NCBI RefSeq assembly: GCF_043641925.1
Contig: NZ_JBHZRU010000018.1
Coordinates: forward strand, 13,648 to 77,647
Direction of reading: 5' to 3'
From: Paenisporosarcina quisquiliarum_A
GTDB lineage: Bacteria > Bacillota > Bacilli > Bacillales_A > Planococcaceae
DNA: 64,000 nucleotides
Positions 8,954 through 16,868 of this stretch are shown in pieces (positions within the stretch are counted from its first letter, which is position 1; each line of letters begins with the position of its first letter). Both the position numbers and the translations under genes were made by a program. The notes below the pieces were generated by a model that saw only the letters and a list, made by a program, of their open reading frames with translations, had not been told where the DNA came from and made no database searches.

Positions 8954-9340
8954 ATGTTGTTATCTTTCGACAAGTACCAAAACGTACTGATTATAGGCGT
9001 ATTGCTGTTATACATATTAAATACGGTCTTTATCCAATCGAATCTGTTTTCAATTATTCTTTTTGTGTTGTTTGTTTTGTTTCAGTTTTTGAGACTTCGA
9101 AAAAACATTCAAAAGTTATCTTTAATGCAAATTGGAATAATGATTATGATTTTCATTGGGACAATCACTCTTCTCGTCTTCGTGTTTATGTGGCTTAACC
9201 ATTTAGATAGCACCGGAGTCATTTCATTTTCCGACACTTCCATGTTTATTATCCAAATTACATTAATCGTGCTATTTTTACTGCCTTTAACGACAGGAAT
9301 TCACAAATTATATCTCCGATTCACTCAAAGTAGAGCATAA
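8954..9340 (+). CDS. Small integral membrane protein, function unknown
   Basis: A 128-residue protein with about four hydrophobic segments (roughly residues 9-26, 30-45, 58-82 and 92-112) and a short basic tail. I do not recognise a family. The start is ATG 8954 with AAGGGGAG upstream. It stands alone between a terminator and a convergent acetyltransferase gene, with a shared bidirectional terminator after it. Confidence 0.65.
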   Translation: MLLSFDKYQNVLIIGVLLLYILNTVFIQSNLFSIILFVLFVLFQFLRLRKNIQKLSLMQIGIMIMIFIGTITLLVFVFMWLNHLDSTGVISFSDTSMFIIQITLIVLFLLPLTTGIHKLYLRFTQSRA

Positions 9341-9372
9341 AAAAGGATGTCATCAAAAGATGGCATCCTTTT
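9341..9372. terminator. Bidirectional terminator between convergent genes
   Basis: AAAAGGATGTCATC and GATGGCATCCTTTT form a long stem (one G-U pair) with T-runs on both strands. It serves the membrane protein gene ending at 9340 and the acetyltransferase gene ending at 9381. Confidence 0.85.
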
Positions 9373-9380
9373 CGTTATCG

Positions 9381-9902
9381 TTATTTTCGATATTCAGAGG
9401 CTAACATGCCGTATAAATGCATATCATGTCGTCTGCCGTCGCGTTGCATCCACTCTCTGAACGTGCCTTCGTGCTTAAAGCCAAGTGATTCGTATAATTT
9501 AATGGCACCTGCATTGTAACTGAAAACACTTAATTGTACGCGATGTAAATTCACTTCATTAAACGCATAATTTAATAATAATTGCATCGTTTCTTTTCCG
9601 TAACCTTTGCTATGGTAGTCCGGTCCAAGGGCAATGGACACCCAACCGATACGGTGTGGCCAAATGATATCCTCGATCGCACATACTCCTAAAAAATCTT
9701 CGCTACCGACGGGACGAATCGCAAAGCGGAAAGTTTTATCAGAATGCTCTTCTATTAGTTTTTCTGCATTTTTTTCTGACTCTTCTCTGATAGGAAATGC
9801 ATTATAATATCGACCAAAAGCTTCAACACCGTTCCATACTCGATAGGTCGATAAATCCCCTTTTTTAATTGATGTTAAGCGAATTTTTTTGCCTGTAAAC
9901 AT
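9381..9902 (-). CDS. GNAT N-acetyltransferase, RimJ/RimL type
   Basis: Acetyl-CoA dependent N-acetyltransferase of about 173 residues; substrate unknown. The core motif is SKGYGKETMQLLLNYAF (the acetyl-CoA loop), followed by NLHRVQLSVFSYNAGAIKLYESLGFKHEG, characteristic of RimJ/RimL relatives. Start ATG 9902 is favoured because CAGGGGAA lies 6 bases upstream; an ATG at 9920 would add six residues but has no good ribosome site. Monocistronic by context. Confidence 0.85.
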   Translation of the reverse strand: MFTGKKIRLTSIKKGDLSTYRVWNGVEAFGRYYNAFPIREESEKNAEKLIEEHSDKTFRFAIRPVGSEDFLGVCAIEDIIWPHRIGWVSIALGPDYHSKGYGKETMQLLLNYAFNEVNLHRVQLSVFSYNAGAIKLYESLGFKHEGTFREWMQRDGRRHDMHLYGMLASEYRK

Positions 9903-10015
9903 TAGGTATTCCCCTGTCATAAGTTTTTCTTATAAAGTTTTATTCATTCCATGTCATTTTCTTATTACGCCTCTCGAAGTACAATTTAAGTATAGAAGAG
10001 AAGGCGGTGAAGTTA

Positions 10016-10753
10016 ATGGATTTAATTCTACTATATGTCATTGGAGTCGTGGCTACAACGATTGGTACACTTGCAGGTGGTGGCGGTTTTATTAATTTGC
10101 CAACAATGCTTTTGTTAGGCATGCCAATACACTCTGCGATTGGTGCCAATAAAGTCTCGAATACAGTGAGTTCCTTCAGTAGTTTTTTCACTTTATATAA
10201 AAGAAAACAAATTTCATTTAAAGATTCCTACTGGATTATTCCGTTCAGTTTAATTGGCGGACTTACAGGTGGGTGGATTGCCTCGCTTTTATCATCCAAA
10301 TATTTATTCATTGTCGCTATCGTCTTATTAGTACTGGGCTTTCTAACATCTTTCATTGGAAAAGATAATTTCACGGGGAATAAAGAATTAACTCTGAATA
10401 AGGTTAGTGGACCTGGACTATACGGAATTGGGATTTATGATGGCTTGTTTGGCCCTGGTCAAGGAACTTTAATGTTGTATTTATTTAGTTATTTAAATGT
10501 CGCATATATTAAATCTGTTGGTCTCGTTAGACTTGCAACGTTCTCCAGTTGTTTTGGTGCAGCAATTAGTTACATTGCTTCAGGTGTCATCATTTGGCCA
10601 TTGACTCTTGCTCTTATGGCGGGATCCATCACCGGTGCTCAAGTTGGTGTTCGAATTGCTGAAAAGCTAAACCCTCGTTTTGTGAAACCCATTCTTCGAG
10701 TCATTACAACTATTTTAATTGTTCAATTAATACTGGAAAATCTCGTTTTTTAA
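10016..10753 (+). CDS. TSUP family membrane transporter (TauE/SafE-like sulfite/anion exporter)
   Basis: A 245-residue protein with about eight membrane helices and the repeated TauE/SafE fold. The first half has TIGTLAGGGGFINLPTMLLLG and the second half YDGLFGPGQGTLMLYLF, both typical of TSUP proteins, which move sulfite, sulfonates or similar anions. Substrate here is not predictable. ATG 10016 is chosen over GTG 10007 because AAGGCGG is well spaced from it. Followed by its own terminator. Confidence 0.85.
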   Translation: MDLILLYVIGVVATTIGTLAGGGGFINLPTMLLLGMPIHSAIGANKVSNTVSSFSSFFTLYKRKQISFKDSYWIIPFSLIGGLTGGWIASLLSSKYLFIVAIVLLVLGFLTSFIGKDNFTGNKELTLNKVSGPGLYGIGIYDGLFGPGQGTLMLYLFSYLNVAYIKSVGLVRLATFSSCFGAAISYIASGVIIWPLTLALMAGSITGAQVGVRIAEKLNPRFVKPILRVITTILIVQLILENLVF

Positions 10754-10754
10754 G

Positions 10755-10783
10755 GAGGGACTGATTTTAGGTCTCTCTTTTTT
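10755..10783 (+). terminator. Intrinsic terminator after the TSUP gene
   Basis: GAGGGAC and GGTCTCTC pair (with G-U) and are followed by a run of T. Confidence 0.75.
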
Positions 10784-10996
10784 ATTGGAAAAATAAATTC
10801 GTTCATTGAAAAAAGCAGAATGCATATTTCCCGGGAAATTCTGTGTTTTCAAGATATTCTTTTGGAATAAAAAGCTAAATTTGAAACTTTACTCGATTTG
10901 TTTCGTAAATAAAAATATTGGCGATGCGGAAATTGAACTTTATTGGCTAAATTTCGTCTTATAAAAATACTACTTTAGATAGGGAAGGTGAAAAGT

Positions 10997-11920
10997 GTGG
11001 AGCAACAACCAATCGTAGAATTGAGACAACTTTCGAAGACTATTGGGAAAAAGAAAATTATTGATAATTTAAATCTGTCTTTATTTCCCGGTCAAATCAC
11101 AGGGTTTTTAGGACCAAATGGTGCTGGGAAGACGACAACCATCCGAATGATGTCAGGGCTAATGAAACCGACAAGCGGAGAAGTCGTTGTTGAAGGGCAA
11201 ACATTAAACAATCACTTTGAAGAGACGATGAGTAAAGTGGGTGTAATTGTTGAAAATCCAGAGATGTATAAATATATGTCTGGATGGAAAAACCTGTTGC
11301 ATTTTGCGCGAATGGATAAAACGATTACGAAAGAACGTATCACTCAAGTAGTTGAACAGGTAGGAATGCAAAATCGTATCCATGAGAAGGTATCTTCTTA
11401 TTCCCTAGGGATGCGTCAAAGATTAGGGTTAGCTCAAGCGTTGCTTCATCGTCCGAAGTTTCTTATTTTAGATGAACCGACAAATGGTTTAGACCCAGCA
11501 GGGATACGCGAGTTTCGTACATATTTAAGAAAAATTGCTGTCGAAGATGGTGTGTCAGTATTTGTTTCAAGTCATTTATTATCTGAAATTGAACTCATGT
11601 GTGACCGTATTGCCATCATTCAAAATGGTCAGCTGATTGACCTTAGAGAAATGAATCAAGTAGAGGAAGCTCATTATTATATTGAAGCGCAACCTGCAGA
11701 ACAAACGCGCGAACTACTAATTGCACAAGGACTTGTTCCTGAAGTTAGTGGATCCGGATTTATTACTAAAGTGGAACAAACTCAAATTCCTTCAATTATT
11801 CAAGCACTTGTGGCTGCGAATATGGAAGTGTTCGCTGTTCAACCATTCCGTAAAACATTAGAAGATCAATTCTTAGAAATGACAGGAGGTGGCCAAATTG
11901 CTGAATCTCATAAGAAATGA
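10997..11920 (+). CDS. ABC exporter ATP-binding protein (BcrA/YxlF type)
   Basis: ATPase of an ABC-2 type exporter, about 307 residues. Walker A GPNGAGKTTT, signature SLGMRQRLGLAQAL, Walker B FLILDEPTNGLDPAG, then a roughly 80-residue C-terminal domain. Family members export peptides, antibiotics such as bacitracin, or lipids; substrate unknown. GTG 10997 has AAGGTGA upstream; an in-frame GTG at 10988 is an alternative. Its end overlaps the permease gene, so the two form an operon. Confidence 0.9.
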   Translation: MEQQPIVELRQLSKTIGKKKIIDNLNLSLFPGQITGFLGPNGAGKTTTIRMMSGLMKPTSGEVVVEGQTLNNHFEETMSKVGVIVENPEMYKYMSGWKNLLHFARMDKTITKERITQVVEQVGMQNRIHEKVSSYSLGMRQRLGLAQALLHRPKFLILDEPTNGLDPAGIREFRTYLRKIAVEDGVSVFVSSHLLSEIELMCDRIAIIQNGQLIDLREMNQVEEAHYYIEAQPAEQTRELLIAQGLVPEVSGSGFITKVEQTQIPSIIQALVAANMEVFAVQPFRKTLEDQFLEMTGGGQIAESHKK

Positions 11921-12845
11921 ATGGATGAAATTATGGCATAAAAAAGCCACTTGGATCATGGCAGGATTGTTAGTCCTCATCTTGATAGGTGCATCCGGTA
12001 TTGGAAAATGGGCTCAATCAAATATGATGCAACCCGAAAATCAACAAACGTGGGAACAGAATTTGACTGAAAATCAAGCATTCATGAAAGCTCAACTTGC
12101 TGAGCCAAACATTGATAAGGAATATAAAGAGCAACTGGAAGAAGATTTGGCGATTATTGACTATCGGTTGACGCAAAATGAACCACCAATCGACCAAGGT
12201 AGTCGTGAACAACATATTCTAGATTCCCATACGATGTTGTCGTTAGTATTGATGTTTGCGGTAATAGCTGCTGCAAGTATTGTAGCTGCCGAATTCTCTC
12301 AAGGCACAATTAAAATGTTATTGAGCAGACCAGTGAAACGTTGGAAGATCCTAACGTCTAAATATGTAACAACTATACTGTATGCGTTCGTTTTAACAGT
12401 GATTGCAATAATTTCAGCGGTCATCGCTGGATTCATTTTCTACGATTCAGGAAGTGGCGTATTGCTGGACGTGCAGGATGGAAAAGTTGTTGAGATATCT
12501 TATTGGGGTCGAGTAATCGCCTTATATGCGCTACAATTTGTTGGTGTCATTGTATTTACTACCTTTGCTTTTGCGATTGGTAGTGTATTCCGAACAAGCT
12601 CATTAGCTATCGGATTATCGATTTTCCTTTTATTCATGGGACCAAATATTGTGTTCTTCTTAAGAGAATATGAATTTACTAAGTATATTTTATTCGCTCA
12701 TATTGATTTAACGGGGTATATTACCGGCAATATGTTCGTTCAAGATATCACATGGCCGTTTTCAGTAGCAGTATTGTTGATGTATATGTTGCTGTTTTTA
12801 TTCATCAGTTACTGGTCATTTACAAAACGAGATATAACAGCTTAA
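11898..12845 (+). CDS. ABC-2 type exporter permease
   Basis: Membrane subunit, 315 residues, partner of the ATPase just upstream, whose 3-prime end it overlaps. One N-terminal helix (about residues 18-36), a roughly 80-residue extracellular loop, then five helices beginning at HTMLSLVLMFAVIAAASIVAAEFSQGTIKMLLSRPVKRW, split here as the ABC2_membrane signature. A TTG start at 11898 is chosen because AGGAGG is 8 bases upstream; GTG 11889 overlaps that ribosome site. The N-terminus LLNLIRNEWMKLWHKK is typical for the family. Confidence 0.88.
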   Translation: MLNLIRNEWMKLWHKKATWIMAGLLVLILIGASGIGKWAQSNMMQPENQQTWEQNLTENQAFMKAQLAEPNIDKEYKEQLEEDLAIIDYRLTQNEPPIDQGSREQHILDSHTMLSLVLMFAVIAAASIVAAEFSQGTIKMLLSRPVKRWKILTSKYVTTILYAFVLTVIAIISAVIAGFIFYDSGSGVLLDVQDGKVVEISYWGRVIALYALQFVGVIVFTTFAFAIGSVFRTSSLAIGLSIFLLFMGPNIVFFLREYEFTKYILFAHIDLTGYITGNMFVQDITWPFSVAVLLMYMLLFLFISYWSFTKRDITA

Positions 12846-12848
12846 TGA

Positions 12849-12891
12849 AAAAGACATCGTTGCCCATTCTTTCGTGGGTACGATGTCTTTT
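12849..12891. terminator. Bidirectional terminator between convergent genes
   Basis: AAAGACATCGT and ACGATGTCTTT form a strong stem with T-runs on both sides. The same stem core (GACATCG) recurs in the terminator at 14034-14070. Confidence 0.85.
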
Positions 12892-12900
12892 ATAGTTTTG

Positions 12901-13875
12901 TTATCCTATAACATTTATGACTACTTTACCTTGAGCATGACCTTCTTCTAAATATCGAATCGCTTCGGGTACATCGTTTAAAGTGTAACATTTGTCAATA
13001 ACCGGGGTTATTTTGCCGGCACTCAGTAGCTCTTGTATTATGTGCAGGTCGGCTTTTTTACGCACTGCAAAGAGCATCACCATTTTCTGCTTTACGAAAC
13101 GAGATAAGACTAGAGCTCTGAGTGAACGACTTAATGGGCCGAGAAAACGTCCCTTATCAGGACCGCCAACTAGGACGAGAATTCCATTTGAGTCCAATAC
13201 TCGTCTACAATCTGTCAGCGAATGATTTCCTACAGCATCAAAAATGAGGTCATATTGTCGGTCACTGCGAGTGAAGTCCTCTAGCGTGTAATCAATGACA
13301 TGGTCTGCTCCAATTGAACGGACCATTTCTACATTTCGAGTACTACAAACACCAGTAACGATCGCACCGAACGATTTGGCAATCTGAATAGCAAACGTAC
13401 CAACACCTCCAGCCGCACCATTAATCAAAACCTTTTGACCTGGCTGAATCTGTCCTCGATCGCGAAGTCCCTGCAAAGCTGTAAAAGCAGCAATAGGTAC
13501 AGCAGCTGCTTGCTTAAAGGTCACATTATTTGGTTTAATCACGAATGCCTTTTCATTAGCACAAACATACTCAGCAAACGCACCATCGCAGCCACCGAAT
13601 ACCTCATCTCCTGGTTTGAATTCCGTTACGTCTTTACCCACAGATTCAACCGTACCAGCCACATCTACACCTAAACGATTGTTCTTTGGTTTTCGCAACC
13701 CCGCTTGTATGCGCAGCACGTATGGGGTGCCTCTCATAAAGTGCCAGTCCAAGGGGTTAACGGAAGCAGTGTGAACTTTTAAAAGGACTTCATCGTCTTT
13801 AGGAATAGGTTTTTCTAGTTCTTTAAGTTGGAGGATATTAGACGATCCATAATTTGTATAGACAATCGCTTTCAT
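12901..13875 (-). CDS. NAD(P)-dependent zinc-less alcohol dehydrogenase / quinone oxidoreductase (MDR)
   Basis: Medium-chain dehydrogenase/reductase of 324 residues, cytosolic. GroES-like N-terminal domain (KVHTASVNPLDWHFMRG, then GVDVAGTVESVGKDV), followed by a Rossmann domain with INGAAGGVGTFAIQIAK. The zinc ligands of classic alcohol dehydrogenases are absent, which fits the quinone-oxidoreductase branch. AAGGGGA precedes the ATG. Monocistronic; substrate unknown. Confidence 0.88.
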   Translation of the reverse strand: MKAIVYTNYGSSNILQLKELEKPIPKDDEVLLKVHTASVNPLDWHFMRGTPYVLRIQAGLRKPKNNRLGVDVAGTVESVGKDVTEFKPGDEVFGGCDGAFAEYVCANEKAFVIKPNNVTFKQAAAVPIAAFTALQGLRDRGQIQPGQKVLINGAAGGVGTFAIQIAKSFGAIVTGVCSTRNVEMVRSIGADHVIDYTLEDFTRSDRQYDLIFDAVGNHSLTDCRRVLDSNGILVLVGGPDKGRFLGPLSRSLRALVLSRFVKQKMVMLFAVRKKADLHIIQELLSAGKITPVIDKCYTLNDVPEAIRYLEEGHAQGKVVINVIG

Positions 13876-14033
13876 AGGTAGGTCCCCTTATATTCATTTT
13901 AAGCACTAACTTACATGATTTTCTTATCATCTAATTCGACAAGAATTATCATAAGCCTTTAAATTTGAATTTAAATGCAATTAAACACTGTGTTTTTATG
14001 TAAGCATTATCAAATTATATGCCTTTACTTAAT

Positions 14034-14070
14034 GAAAAAGACATCGCAATCCGATAGTGGGAGCGATGTC
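14034..14070 (-). terminator. Intrinsic terminator after the HemAT-like gene
   Basis: On the minus strand GACATCGC and GCGATGTC pair perfectly and TTTTT follows. It lies 10 bases past the stop of the gene ending at 14080. Confidence 0.85.
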
Positions 14071-14079
14071 ATTCTCGTA

Positions 14080-15387
14080 TTAAATATCATGAATGGTAGA
14101 AATAAGTCGGTCAGAAGAACTTGCAACCTGTGTCGTTGCATTGGTCAGTTCGTCTAAAACGGTAGCCATCGTGACGATTTGTTCAGTTGTACGTTCGCTT
14201 TGATCTTTAATACCAGACATTGCGTCAACAATTGTGTTAAACGATAACGATAATTGTTGTTGAGTATCAACCGATTCGTTAATTTGTGTGTCTACATGCT
14301 GGACAGATGATTCCATGTTCGTGATGCTTAATTCAGTTTGCTGAATTAAAGACGAGACACTTTGGACTGCAGATTTTGTTTCCTCAGCTAACTTTCGAAC
14401 CTCGTCAGCCACGACTGCGAAACCACGTCCGTGTTCACCAGCTCGTGCAGCTTCAATTGAAGCATTAAGCGCTAGTAAGTTCGTCTGGTCTGCGATCGAT
14501 GTTACAAGTCCAACGATTTCGCTGATTTTTTGAGAAGAAATTCGTAATTTTGTCATCGTTTCTTCAAGTGTTGTCACGCTGTCCAAAATCGATTTCATTT
14601 GATTGCTTTGTTGATCTAATAATAATTTACCAGATTGTGATTTTTCTTCAGTAGAATTAACGAAGAATAACCCTTGTTTTGTAAAGCTCGCAATTTCGTC
14701 AGATTCAGCAGATAATTGTTGAATCGACGCATTGGTTTCTTCACTAATTGCACCTAATTCTTCAGCAGTTGTGCGAACGGTAGAAATTAAACTCTCCTTG
14801 GTATCAGCTGCTTCTTGGCGTATGCGTTCATGCTGTGCATCGTACGCCTCGATAACTAACTGTTGCTCGAAATTAAGCACTTTTGTGATCGCTTTAATTG
14901 CCAAAATGTTGTCAGCTGTAGACATATTTAATAAGAAAATAATATCAGTTAATCCAGAAACAAAGCTTTGGAATGAACCCATATACCACTTCGTTCCAAG
15001 ACCGATTCGAACATGTACATGAGCAATGGTATGACGTTGGTTTATGTATGCTTGATTAATTTGTCCTTCAAACATTTCGTCTAAATGACGACGTAAAGTT
15101 ACTTTTAAGCGATCTACCGAACTATTTTTTTGAATGATTTCATTTAAGCCTGAGCCATATTCAAGTGCTTGGTAAAAATGAGTTACTAAATCCTCGAGAT
15201 GAGGTTGAATATGTGGTTGAAGTTGTCGAATAACAGCCAAATCATTTTTGGTTAAGTCTATCATTTGAATCTGCTTCTCTAGTTCCTTATTATGAGATAG
15301 GTCTAGAATAACCTGCTCTTGCCAAGTTTGTGGATCTAACACAATTGATTTATTTGTAGCTTTTTTGCTTTTAAACATAGTCACCAT
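14080..15387 (-). CDS. hemAT: Globin-coupled aerotaxis transducer (HemAT-like)
   Basis: Soluble heme-based oxygen sensor that signals to CheA/CheW, 435 residues, close to B. subtilis HemAT (432). The N-terminal protoglobin domain (about 25-185) includes SSVDRLKVTLRRHLDEMF and the segment AHVHVRIGLGTKWYMG; His125 aligns with the proximal heme ligand. The C-terminal methyl-accepting domain carries the hairpin tip NLLALNASIEAARAGEHGRG and ADEVRKLAEET. There is no membrane helix or HAMP domain, as in HemAT. GAGGG precedes the ATG at 15387; an ATG three codons later is possible. No chemotaxis genes lie nearby. Confidence 0.92.
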   Translation of the reverse strand: MVTMFKSKKATNKSIVLDPQTWQEQVILDLSHNKELEKQIQMIDLTKNDLAVIRQLQPHIQPHLEDLVTHFYQALEYGSGLNEIIQKNSSVDRLKVTLRRHLDEMFEGQINQAYINQRHTIAHVHVRIGLGTKWYMGSFQSFVSGLTDIIFLLNMSTADNILAIKAITKVLNFEQQLVIEAYDAQHERIRQEAADTKESLISTVRTTAEELGAISEETNASIQQLSAESDEIASFTKQGLFFVNSTEEKSQSGKLLLDQQSNQMKSILDSVTTLEETMTKLRISSQKISEIVGLVTSIADQTNLLALNASIEAARAGEHGRGFAVVADEVRKLAEETKSAVQSVSSLIQQTELSITNMESSVQHVDTQINESVDTQQQLSLSFNTIVDAMSGIKDQSERTTEQIVTMATVLDELTNATTQVASSSDRLISTIHDI

Positions 15388-15514
15388 GCACGTGTCCCTC
15401 TTCCTTTTACAATAACTAAAATAGTCCCTACGTACCTATATATCGACATGATTACTATTTTTTTGAGAATATGTCGACAATAAAGATTAGATTTTATGAA
15501 AAGGAGACGCGAAT

Positions 15515-16081
15515 GTGAAAAAATTTCTATCTATAGTAAATATCTTATTTTTACTAGTTTTAGGCGGACTCCTTTTTGTTTGGATTGAGAGAGAAATCGA
15601 AAATAAGCGAATTAGAGAGGCAAGACCATTGCCTAGCGGTTTGCATACAATAGTAGAAGAAAAAAGTGTGGAATTAGTCGAACAAGCGAATGTAATAGGA
15701 ATTCCTATCCTCATTACAGACGGATTTAGATCGATAGAATCACAAAATGAAATATACGAACAGGGTAGAACAAATAGTGGTGCTATTGTTTCCTATGCAA
15801 AAGGAGGCGAAAGTTATCATAATTACGGACTTGCGATTGATTTTGCCTTACTCAATCAAGACAACTCCATTTCTTATGATTTACAAAGAGACTCAAATGG
15901 AAATGGAAAAGCAGACTGGTTTGAAGTTGCCCGTATAGGAAAAGAACTTGGTTTTACATGGGGTGGCGACTGGCGTGGCTTTAAAGACTATCCTCACTTT
16001 GAATATACTTTAGGGTTATCTATACGTGAACTGCAAAATGGTTGGAGACTCGAAGATAGAATAGAAGAAAATAAACGATAA
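15515..16081 (+). CDS. Membrane-anchored M15 family peptidase (LD/DD-carboxypeptidase or CwlK-type endopeptidase)
   Basis: Zinc peptidase acting on cell-wall peptides, 188 residues. An N-terminal membrane helix (about residues 4-24) anchors it outside the membrane. Zinc and catalytic motifs of peptidase M15B/C are visible: GFRSIESQNEIYEQGR, SYHNYGLAIDFAL (S-x-H-x-x-G-x-A-x-D) and DYPHFEY. The WGGDWRGFKDYPHFEY ending is typical of L-alanyl-D-glutamate endopeptidases of the CwlK kind, but a carboxypeptidase role is not excluded. The start is GTG 15515 with AAGGAG upstream. Confidence 0.85.
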   Translation: MKKFLSIVNILFLLVLGGLLFVWIEREIENKRIREARPLPSGLHTIVEEKSVELVEQANVIGIPILITDGFRSIESQNEIYEQGRTNSGAIVSYAKGGESYHNYGLAIDFALLNQDNSISYDLQRDSNGNGKADWFEVARIGKELGFTWGGDWRGFKDYPHFEYTLGLSIRELQNGWRLEDRIEENKR

Positions 16082-16197
16082 GTATTTAGGCTAGTGTAGG
16101 AGCCTCCATAGGTTGCAAAACTAATAATATCAAATGTATATATACCGATAGAAATGAAATTTTATATCTATATTTTACAGAGATTTTTGTTGATTGT

Positions 16198-16350
16198 AAT
16201 GGAGGCGGCGACTCCGGCGGAATCAGCAGATGATTTGTGCACCGAAAGCGAAGCGGCAGGTGCAAGAACTGAAGACCCTGGACTGAGCATCGCGAGGGAA
16301 GCGGCTGAATTCTTGCCCGAGGAAAGCGTCCGCAGCAATGGAAATCAACA
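16198..16350 (+). repeat. Dispersed intergenic repeat, family A, copy 1
   Basis: A GC-richer block in the 16082-16462 gap. It shares long stretches with copies near 28.4, 37.1 and 63.9 kb: AACTGAAGACCCT, GAGCATCGCGAGGGA and GGAAAGCGTCC are common to this copy and the reverse complement of the 63.9-kb copy. An open frame crossing it (16154-16501) is rejected as coding. It contains no gene. Confidence 0.8.
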
Positions 16351-16413
16351 TTTTTATTTATTTACTGTTTGTGGTGTTGCTATAATAACCTTTTTATTTT
16401 TGAAACATGAAAG

Positions 16414-16452
16414 AGCAAGCTCCTGTTTTTACACTATAAACAGGAGCTTGCT
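16414..16452. terminator. Perfect 15-bp terminator hairpin
   Basis: AGCAAGCTCCTGTTT and AAACAGGAGCTTGCT pair perfectly around a 9-base loop; a short T-rich stretch follows on both strands. It lies 11 bases past the stop of the minus-strand gene ending at 16463. Confidence 0.8.
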
Positions 16453-16462
16453 TTCATTCTAT

Positions 16463-16768
16463 CTATTCAAACACACTCAAATCCACACGACCATCACTTA
16501 AAAACTCAACATCTTCACTTTCTAGTAACATGCGTTGCACCTCGCGTGATTCATCGTCAGGAACAGCAATTTCTCCTTTTGCATTGACGACACGATGCCA
16601 TTGCAATTGATGTTTTTCGCTCATTGTATGTAAAATACGAACAACTTGGCGAGCAGCACGAGGGCTCCCTGCTAATCTGGCAACTTGTCCATAGGTGACG
16701 ACTCTGCCTGGTGGTATCTCTTTTAAAATGCGGACAACTTCTGCCGTAAATGGTTGCAATTTGCTCAC
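16463..16768 (-). CDS. Alkyltransferase-like protein (ATL), MGMT family without the active cysteine
   Basis: A 101-residue protein with only the DNA-binding domain of O6-methylguanine methyltransferases. The usual PCHRV active site reads QWHRVV here (Trp replaces the acceptor Cys), followed by NAKGEI. ATL proteins bind alkylated guanine and pass it to nucleotide excision repair rather than repairing it themselves. The helix-turn-helix IPPGRVVTYGQVARLAGSPRAARQV contains the arginine finger region. A GTG start at 16768 or a TTG four codons later (16756) are both possible. Confidence 0.85.
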   Translation of the reverse strand: MSKLQPFTAEVVRILKEIPPGRVVTYGQVARLAGSPRAARQVVRILHTMSEKHQLQWHRVVNAKGEIAVPDDESREVQRMLLESEDVEFLSDGRVDLSVFE

Positions 16769-16868
16769 TCCTCACTTCCTTCATTGTAATCAAACCGAGT
16801 TCCTCGTGTCGATACAATATGATATATTACGGGTAACGAATAATTATTTTATAAAGGGGTGTTGATAG

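Noticed and set aside
13975..14157. Open frame of 60 codons between convergent features
   Set aside because: It overlaps the terminator and the 3-prime end of the HemAT-like gene; no ribosome site.
16154..16501. Open frame of 115 codons on the plus strand
   Set aside because: It runs through family A repeat copy 1 and the terminator, has no ribosome site and shows repeat-derived composition.
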